Under the pieces are notes generated by a model. That model was given only the letters and a program-made list of their open reading frames with translations, had not been told where the DNA came from and searched no databases. The translations under genes were made by a program, and so were the position numbers. 11,934 nucleotides of DNA, from the NCBI GenBank assembly GCA_900552975.1, contig UWSL01000038.1, forward strand, positions 1 through 11,934, in the 5' to 3' direction. This stretch comes from an uncultured Mycoplasmatota bacterium. Its GTDB lineage: Bacteria > Bacillota_I > Bacilli_A > RF39 > UBA660. Positions 8,101 to 11,934 of the stretch are shown piece after piece. Each line of letters opens with the position of its first letter. Position 1 is the first letter of the stretch.

Positions 8101-8211
8101 GCCAACAAAAACTAAAACACCAAGAATACTCATGATTATTAACGATAAAAAGCGTGGAAAAGATTTTTTAATTGCACGATGAGCATTGGTTTTTATACGA
8201 TTCTTTTGCAT
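5200..8211 (-). CDS. FtsX/MacB-type ABC transporter permease with large extracytoplasmic coiled coil
   Basis: 1003 residues from the chosen ATG. TM1 (about 21-41) is followed by an extracytoplasmic core domain. A long Ala/Lys/Asn-rich coiled-coil hairpin (about 255-455) comes next, then a first FtsX block with TMs near 480-500, 529-560 and 574-597. TM5 (649-670) leads into a second extracytoplasmic domain, and a C-terminal FtsX block has TMs near 874-895, 925-949 and 969-990. Both FtsX blocks carry the cytoplasmic signature (EDRGEIGTLKSLGFS; ERQREIATLKVLGF). MacB/FtsX systems do not usually carry substrate across the bilayer; they extrude envelope substrates or transmit force outward. ATG 8211 follows the ATPase stop by 1 nt. 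A TTG at 8232 would add seven residues but has no SD. The ATPase gene precedes it and galE follows it. Its substrate is unknown. Confidence 0.92.
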   Translation of the reverse strand: MQKNRIKTNAHRAIKKSFPRFLSLIIMSILGVLVFVGLLSTSPDMLNTLDKSFDEHNVYDLKIISSKGFDNDDLEALKKVVHIKDVEGEYAKDVLIKDKEDEVVINVASLPSNINQITLLEGSLPKSADEIVVEKNFITKTNYKIGDYLELNDSSFKNSKVKIVGTIYSPLYFNNTKVNQRRGTTTIATGTINYYSYTLKDNFDLSYYTTIYLTSQDAKNQTTSSKKYLQKTEVSRNSLEEIKASQEQHRYENIYNAASSEIDKAESEAQATLTDARNKLTSAKTELDNAKSKLDSANKELISNKSKLDNAKKQITNANTRLNNALKQYNLSSSTLNDQLQTINTNLTNINNNLSQLDPSSPEYQALSTNLVTLNQQKTLIENLINQQSLLRRNEQTYQTNLQKYQNAYKEYQKGLAEYEAGLATYNTNLTEFNQKEQEANDKIASSRAELANIEKPTWYIYDRTDNQTYSSYIDQTKSIKNLAGLFPIVFYSVAILVSLISMNRMVEEDRGEIGTLKSLGFSNFQIMTKYLNFSFLATIIGSIIGTIIGLTFIPYLIFTIYRLLFDLPNFQLGLNINISLLGILLSVLCICSATIITALKELQEKPSSLIRPKAPRSGKKILLENIKPLWKHLCFSNKITIRNIFRYKKRVAVTIFGVAGCTALMLCGFGIKDSIVDITNMQYGQTFKFDDTIYLKEYNEQLLDKIKTNPEIKESYLVNHINSTYESSSVTLFVTQNNHDLKELVNLRDLNDQELNLDENKVIITEKLASLYNIKENDQITILDNDKKAYQFTVSAIAKNYLEHYIYLDENTLKSQNKDFIPNIIYLKTSSLDESGKNKLSKNLMQNQEIINVVHTSTLMDSVKDMLNALNKVVIILILLAAMLAFVVLYNLSNINIHERQREIATLKVLGFYNNEVDSYITKENIILTIIGTALGLFFGYFLTNAVITTVEMENARFIKHISLNSYFYASIISISFTIIVNIVTHFNLKKINMIESLKSVE
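7278..7362 (-). repeat. Heptad-phased degenerate tandem repeats in the permease coiled coil
   Basis: A 22-bp unit at 7278-7299 recurs at 7320-7341 with two mismatches (42 bp apart, that is 14 codons or two heptads), and a more diverged copy starts at 7341 (21 bp later). They encode KSKLDNAK, KSKLDSAN and KTELDNAK. The pattern suggests the coiled coil grew by duplication of heptad units. Confidence 0.6.
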
Positions 8212-8212
8212 A

Positions 8213-8914
8213 CTACCACTCAATACTTTCAATTGGTCGAGGATTATGATTTAAATAAATTTTTTCAACTTGACCGTTTTTAAATTTGATAACTTTATCA
8301 GCCATGTCAGCTAAAGCACTATTATGGGTAACTATTATAACAGTCATATTTTCTTGATGGCACGTTTCTTCTAAGAGTTTTAGAATTTGTTTACCGGTTT
8401 TATAATCAAGAGCCCCGGTTGGTTCATCACAGAGTAGAACTCGGGGATTTTTAGCAATAGCACGGGCAATAGCGACACGTTGTTGTTCCCCACCAGATAA
8501 TTGGGACGGAAAGTTATTTAAGCGATTTTTTAAACCAACTTTTTTTAAAATTGTCTCTGGATTTAAGTGATCCTTACATAATTGGACAGCTAGTTCAACA
8601 TTTTCTAAAGCAGTTAAGTTTTGCACAAGGTTATAAAACTGAAAAACAAAGCCAATATCATTACGACGATATTTTATTAATTCTTTATCTTTTAAATTAG
8701 TTATATCTTGCCCGGCTATTTTTAAAGTGCCACTAGTTGCACTATCCATGCCTCCTAAGATGTTTAAAGCCGTTGTTTTACCAGCCCCTGAAGGACCTAG
8801 AATAACAACCAGTTCCCTTTCATCAATACTAAAAGTCGCTTTATTTAAAGCTTTTATTTCGACTTCACCCATTTGATATGTTTTACTAATATTTTTAAAT
8901 TCTATGTATGCCAT
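8213..8914 (-). CDS. ABC transporter ATP-binding protein (MacB/LolD type)
   Basis: 233 residues, the usual length for an export-type ATPase partnering an FtsX permease. Walker A is GPSGAGKTT (40-48), the Q-loop Gln is Q92 in FVFQFYNL, the ABC signature is LSGGEQQR (139-146), Walker B is VLLCDEPTGALD with catalytic E164, and the H-loop is H197 in VTHN. FQFYNLVQNLTALENVELA and DEPTGALDYKTGKQIL are typical of the LolD/MacB/FtsE branch. It should form a homodimer on the cytoplasmic side of the adjacent permease. The start is ATG with AAAGGTGAT (8918-8926) just upstream. Its TAG stop is 1 nt before the permease ATG, so the two subunits are probably made in a fixed ratio. It is the first gene of the unit, behind a promoter near 8935. 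Confidence 0.97.
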   Translation of the reverse strand: MAYIEFKNISKTYQMGEVEIKALNKATFSIDERELVVILGPSGAGKTTALNILGGMDSATSGTLKIAGQDITNLKDKELIKYRRNDIGFVFQFYNLVQNLTALENVELAVQLCKDHLNPETILKKVGLKNRLNNFPSQLSGGEQQRVAIARAIAKNPRVLLCDEPTGALDYKTGKQILKLLEETCHQENMTVIIVTHNSALADMADKVIKFKNGQVEKIYLNHNPRPIESIEW

Positions 8915-8931
8915 TTCATCACCTTTGTTAA

Positions 8932-8937
8932 ATTATA
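8932..8937 (-). promoter_or_regulatory. Candidate -10 box for the ABC-galE unit
   Basis: A perfect TATAAT on the minus strand, 17 nt before the ATPase ATG and just downstream of the preceding terminator. The -35 is poor (TTCCAT at 8956-8961, spacer 18). The SD would lie almost at the transcript 5' end. Confidence 0.45.
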
Positions 8938-8960
8938 CTACAATTTATTTTATTTATGGA

Positions 8961-8987
8961 AAATAAAAAAGGCTTTAAAGGCCTTTT
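8961..8987 (-). terminator. Intrinsic terminator of the surface protein-signal peptidase-DUF5305 unit
   Basis: On the minus strand, arms AAAAGGC (8981-8987) and GCCTTTT (8967-8973) with a 7-nt loop are followed by a T-rich tract (TTTTTTATTT including the arm end). The upstream arm begins inside the TAA stop (8986-8988) of the DUF5305-like gene. Confidence 0.8.
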
Positions 8988-10062
8988 AAACGTTTGTATC
9001 TGCGTTTACTTCGTATATATATACATATTTTTCAACAATTATATAAAGAATACTTTCACGATTTTTAATTGTTTCATAATGAATAATATTACATTTATTT
9101 TGTTCTGCTAAATCAATTACATCATCAATAATAGCTAATTTTAAAGTTTTCAAGCCTCGAAGATCTGGTTTGTTAGTAACAGTAACAATTAAGTCACCAT
9201 AACCTTTTAAAATCTTATCCATATTACGTTGATATAGAGCTTGTTCACTCTTCTCTTCACTTCTAATATTTTTGATTATTAAGATCAAACCAACAATAAA
9301 GAAGATAACTGCTATCATAATATATTTTATAATTTCTTTTTTATCTGGAGTAATCTTTTCAGAAAAGACTTTTGGATTAGTATTATTTTTACTTGTATCT
9401 ATTTGCGTTACAGTATTATTTAATGGAATTAAAGCTTCGACACTATCTTCAACATTTTCTTGTTTATTAGTTTCAGGAATATCTATATTATATTTTACAT
9501 TTAATTTTAAGTTTAAAGTTGAATCTAAAGCTAGAGATTGCATTTGTTCGTAAGCAGCAACTAAATTATAGTAACCGTTATAGTCAATGTCTACTCTCTC
9601 GGAAATATTAAAGTTTTTACCTTTGATAGTAGTTATTGGTTTATCTTGAATTAGAACATATTTTCTTGTCCATACTTCTTGATTAGCTTTATCACCATTT
9701 TTAACATTACCAATAATTTCAGCAGTTACATTATAAGTATAATAGATATTTGCATCTTTACTTCCAATAAAGTTATATTTTAATTCAAATGGTATTTTAT
9801 CAATTAATTTTGAAGGATATTGTTTACCTTGTTCCATTATAGGAGACTCATAAAACATGTTTTCTAAAAGTGTTACATAGTAGTTACTACTTTTACTAGT
9901 GTTGTATTCATAATACTCAGTAATTTGGATATCATCTTTTTTATTTAAAGCTTTTTTAATAAAAAAGATACCAAATAAAAGCAGAATGATGCCAATAAAA
10001 ATCATAAACACTTTAAGATTGATGTTCTTTTTACTCTTAGTATCACACTTATTTGGTTTCAA
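8986..10062 (-). CDS. DUF5305-like two-TM protein next to signal peptidase
   Basis: Starting at TTG 10062 it has 358 residues. In that numbering there is a membrane segment at about 18-35, an extracytoplasmic beta-rich domain (about 40-235) with ITEYYEYNTSKSSNYYVTLL and a run of paired strands, a second membrane segment at about 244-263, and a cytoplasmic tail with LKTLKLAIIDDVIDLAEQ and a final strand pair ILYIIVEKYVYIYEV. This layout and tail match DUF5305, a family found beside SipW-type signal peptidases in archaea and Bacillota; I recognise it by pattern, not by a search. Its role is unknown, perhaps a partner in processing or assembling the exported protein. The TTG start is chosen because AAGGAGG lies 9 nt upstream. 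ATG 10092 would add ten residues but has no SD and lies deeper inside the peptidase gene. Confidence 0.75.
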   Translation of the reverse strand: MKPNKCDTKSKKNINLKVFMIFIGIILLLFGIFFIKKALNKKDDIQITEYYEYNTSKSSNYYVTLLENMFYESPIMEQGKQYPSKLIDKIPFELKYNFIGSKDANIYYTYNVTAEIIGNVKNGDKANQEVWTRKYVLIQDKPITTIKGKNFNISERVDIDYNGYYNLVAAYEQMQSLALDSTLNLKLNVKYNIDIPETNKQENVEDSVEALIPLNNTVTQIDTSKNNTNPKVFSEKITPDKKEIIKYIMIAVIFFIVGLILIIKNIRSEEKSEQALYQRNMDKILKGYGDLIVTVTNKPDLRGLKTLKLAIIDDVIDLAEQNKCNIIHYETIKNRESILYIIVEKYVYIYEVNADTNV

Positions 10063-11218
10063 CTTTAGCAGCCTCCTTATTAAAGTAATCATGCAGCCAT
10101 ACTGATGGAAAACCTACATACTTAATATGAAATCTATAAACCCCTTTTATTTGTTCGATATTCACTAAATGGACATCAGGTGCATTGTTGTTGTCCCCTT
10201 CGGTACGATATGAGATAGTACCATTTTCGCTTACAACTTCAACAATTCGATGTGCAACATATTGATTGCCTATTCTATAAACGATTATACTATTTTTCGA
10301 TAACTTTTTCAAGGACATATTGTCTAACTTCTCATAAACAACTGCGTCTCCTCTACTATATGAAGGATACATAGAGTTGGAAAGGATGGCAATTGGTTCA
10401 TATTTAAAAAGGCCAAGCATAAAAGCAACAAGAGTTGATAATACAGTTAGAGTAAAGGCATAACCTATTTTATCAAGTGTGCTTATAGTTTTTTTTCGAC
10501 GATCTTCACGCTTTTTAGAAAAAACATATTTATAAAGTAAGAAAATAATAACAGGAACTAAAATACCGATACTTCCATCAATAAACCAATCGGTAGTTGG
10601 AATAATTGGTAACAAAATAAGTTCCAATTCTTTTAATAGTCGATACGTTAATGGTAGTCGGTATGATTCTTTTAAGCTTAAATAACTATAAAGAATTCCA
10701 CCAGCAATAGTTGGAATAATAACCTGACATACATAGATGAAAAATAATTCTTTATTAGCAAAATTATTTATTAAAGCACTATACTTGATTTCTAAAAGAA
10801 TAAAAAGAATAGTTGTAAAAATGATAAGGTAACGATTATTTTTATTACGATTTAAAATAATACTTCGTGATAATTCAATACCAATTATAGGAATAATTAT
10901 TTGAAAAATATTCCTAATAATATTGAGTAAGCTATGACTATAAGGGCTTTTGGAAAAGCCAAAGATGAAACCTATATAGAAATATAAAAGAATGTAAATT
11001 AAAGATATTATTATTATAGGATAAAAATACTTTTTCTTTTTTGGAAAGCGAACATATATTTTTTTTAGATATATTAATAATGTGACAATAAGAAGAAACC
11101 AGAATACGGGATTAATAAAAGTCGAAAAGAACGTAATTTTTTTTATTTGAAAGATAATACTGGCAATTAAATAAAAGATTAGAATGAATAATAAATTTTT
11201 CTCTTTAATATATCTCAT
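10049..11218 (-). CDS. Signal peptidase I of SipW/archaeal-ER type with multi-TM N-terminal region
   Basis: 389 residues from ATG 11218. The C-terminal part (about 245-389) is a type I signal peptidase: a membrane segment (about 252-270), then AILSNSMYPSYSRGDAVV with nucleophile S282, VAHRIVEV with H323 where bacterial LepB has Lys, and YRTEGDNNNAPD with D342 and D348. Ser-His-Asp is the S26B (ER/archaeal/SipW) type. SipW proteins are usually near 190 residues; here about 240 extra residues precede the peptidase and hold roughly six or seven hydrophobic segments of no family I recognise. It should cleave exported precursors outside the membrane, most simply the surface protein encoded upstream. 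AAAGGTGAT (11223-11231) overlaps the preceding stop; the in-frame GTG at 11227 is part of this SD and is therefore rejected as the start. Confidence 0.9.
   Translation of the reverse strand: MRYIKEKNLLFILIFYLIASIIFQIKKITFFSTFINPVFWFLLIVTLLIYLKKIYVRFPKKKKYFYPIIIISLIYILLYFYIGFIFGFSKSPYSHSLLNIIRNIFQIIIPIIGIELSRSIILNRNKNNRYLIIFTTILFILLEIKYSALINNFANKELFFIYVCQVIIPTIAGGILYSYLSLKESYRLPLTYRLLKELELILLPIIPTTDWFIDGSIGILVPVIIFLLYKYVFSKKREDRRKKTISTLDKIGYAFTLTVLSTLVAFMLGLFKYEPIAILSNSMYPSYSRGDAVVYEKLDNMSLKKLSKNSIIVYRIGNQYVAHRIVEVVSENGTISYRTEGDNNNAPDVHLVNIEQIKGVYRFHIKYVGFPSVWLHDYFNKEAAKVETK
10072..10078 (-). promoter_or_regulatory. Ribosome binding site that decides the DUF5305-like start
   Basis: AAGGAGG inside the end of the signal peptidase gene, 9 nt before TTG 10062. 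It lies downstream of the in-frame ATG at 10092, so it cannot serve that codon. Confidence 0.7.
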
Positions 11219-11229
11219 TTTAATCACCT

Positions 11230-11934
11230 TTAACTTACTTTTTTAACGCCTGCTGCTACTATATTAGGAATAAAAGAACTATCACTTGCTTTTAATTGAA
11301 GATAGAAAGTTTCAGAATGGCCTCCTGCACTTATCGCACCTTGCTGGGCCCAACCATTGTTGGCAGACATAATATGTCCATCAGCATAAGTCGTTAAGTC
11401 TTTATTCCAAGAATAAGTGTTACTAACAGTATTATCCATACCATAATATAATAGAACTCTAAATCCTGTTACATCAATGTCATTGTTATTATATAGAACA
11501 ATAGTATATAATTTTTCACTTCCCCAGTCACTTTGAAGGGTTACTTTAGCTTCTAATGGCACTTCTAATTGTTCAAGAGTTATACTGACAGGGCCATCAG
11601 TTATAACTTTTTTTTCGCCACTAGCGCGACCACAAGCTGTTATGATTGCTTTATCAAATAATTTTTCAATATCATCTTCATAGGTAATGTCAAGAAAGAT
11701 GGCTGATGTTGATTCGCCGGCATCTAATTCAGCTTGGTGACTTAAATTACTTATGTATGTAGCTCCGTTTTGTTGCGATATATTAGCACTACCTGAGACA
11801 ACCTTAATGTTATCTGTTGGTAATTTTATTTGCCATGAATAATAAGCTTCACTAGAATTATTAGTGACAATCATATCATATTGATAACGATTTCCCCCCC
11901 CAAGATGTGCGTAAATTAAAAGTTATTCCTGCTG
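11230..11934 (-). CDS. Surface-type protein with two CBM2-like domains, frame broken at a G8 run; 5' end outside window
   Basis: The downstream frame runs from 11925 to the TAA at 11230-11232. It contains two similar beta-sandwich repeats of the CBM2-like kind: W-G, then V-x-N-N-S, aromatic/Gly positions, and a late A-G-E/G-x-S segment. Repeat one spans roughly 11650-11920 (IVTNNSSEAYYSWQIKLP, later ELDAGESTSAIFL). Repeat two spans about 11230-11550 (SDWGSEKLYTIVLYNNND, later AISAGGHSETFYLQL). ATG 11874 is not a credible start: it lies inside repeat one and has no SD. The upstream frame (AGITFNLRTSW, 11932-11900) fits the beginning of repeat one but is out of frame because of eight Gs; seven Gs would join them. 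No signal peptide is visible because the 5' end is missing. The signal peptidase 11 nt downstream suggests the product is exported. Cellulose binding is not shown. Confidence 0.7.
11894..11901 (-). repeat. Poly-G tract (G8) at the frame break
   Basis: Eight Gs on the coding strand within an AT-rich gene. The upstream frame enters as TGG at 11902-11900 and, read through G8, stops at TGA 11878-11876, one nt before ATG 11874. With 7 or 10 Gs the frame continues into the long downstream reading frame. Confidence 0.75.

Noticed and set aside
8212..8232. TTG 8232 as the permease start, overlapping the ATPase gene by 20 bp
   Set aside because: No SD precedes it, and ATG 8211, 1 nt after the ATPase stop, gives the usual short basic N-terminus before TM1.
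5200..8914. BceAB-type bacitracin resistance transporter paired with the nearby two-component system
   Set aside because: BceB permeases are near 650 residues with ten TMs; this one has two FtsX blocks and a long coiled coil. The two-component genes are several kb away in another unit, and the visible kinase has an extracytoplasmic domain unlike the BceS type.
9272..9553. Hydrophobic open frame on the plus strand
   Set aside because: It is antisense to the DUF5305-like gene; its hydrophobic start is the reverse of a TM-coding and Lys-rich region.
11872..11874. ATG as the true start of the CBM2-like protein
   Set aside because: There is no SD, no signal peptide follows, and it lies within a beta-sandwich domain whose beginning is readable upstream in another frame.
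1..11934. Mycoplasma-type code with TGA as Trp
   Set aside because: Conserved Trp positions (IWGLGY in the regulator, W in the CBM2-like repeats) use TGG, and the regulator ends at TGA exactly where its family ends.

Overview
The window is AT-rich, compact DNA that uses the standard bacterial code: TGG encodes Trp and TGA is a real stop. Shine-Dalgarno (SD) sites are strong, mostly AGGAGG or AAAGGTGAT. Together with low-GC codon use, zinc-ribbon membrane proteins and a SipW-type signal peptidase, this points to a low-GC Bacillota, plausibly an uncultured Bacilli/Mollicutes-like gut lineage. That placement is inference. No RNA gene, transposase, CRISPR array or phage gene was seen.

Region 1 (1-1243, minus strand): a 75-aa single-pass membrane protein, an OmpR/PhoB-type response regulator and the N-terminus of its sensor kinase, which overlaps the regulator by 8 bp and runs off the left edge. 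A divergent promoter region (1244-1366) separates this set from a plus-strand gene for an unrecognised membrane-anchored protein (1367-2236).

Region 2 (2277-8914, minus strand): an ABC ATPase, a large FtsX-type permease with an extracytoplasmic coiled coil, galE (UDP-glucose 4-epimerase) and a zinc-ribbon 5-TM protein form one tightly spaced unit, with a promoter near 8935 and a terminator at 3261-3287. A second zinc-ribbon membrane protein with an extracytoplasmic beta-rich domain follows. It has its own terminator and converges on the plus-strand gene. The ABC unit probably moves or extracts an envelope substrate, and GalE supplies UDP-galactose for surface glycans; the functional link between them is inferred from coupling only.

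Region 3 (8986-11934, minus strand): a surface-type protein with two CBM2-like beta-sandwich repeats, a multi-TM signal peptidase of the SipW/archaeal-ER type (Ser-His-Asp) and a DUF5305-like two-TM protein, ending in a terminator. This looks like a dedicated export and processing module for a surface or fibre protein. In the surface-protein gene the reading frame is broken at a run of eight Gs (11894-11901) and would be restored by 7 or 10 Gs. That makes it either a slippage-type on/off switch or a homopolymer error, and it is the observation most worth checking.

A recurring theme is compactness: three of the four intrinsic terminators overlap the stop codon of the gene they end, and several starts sit inside or next to the preceding stop codon.
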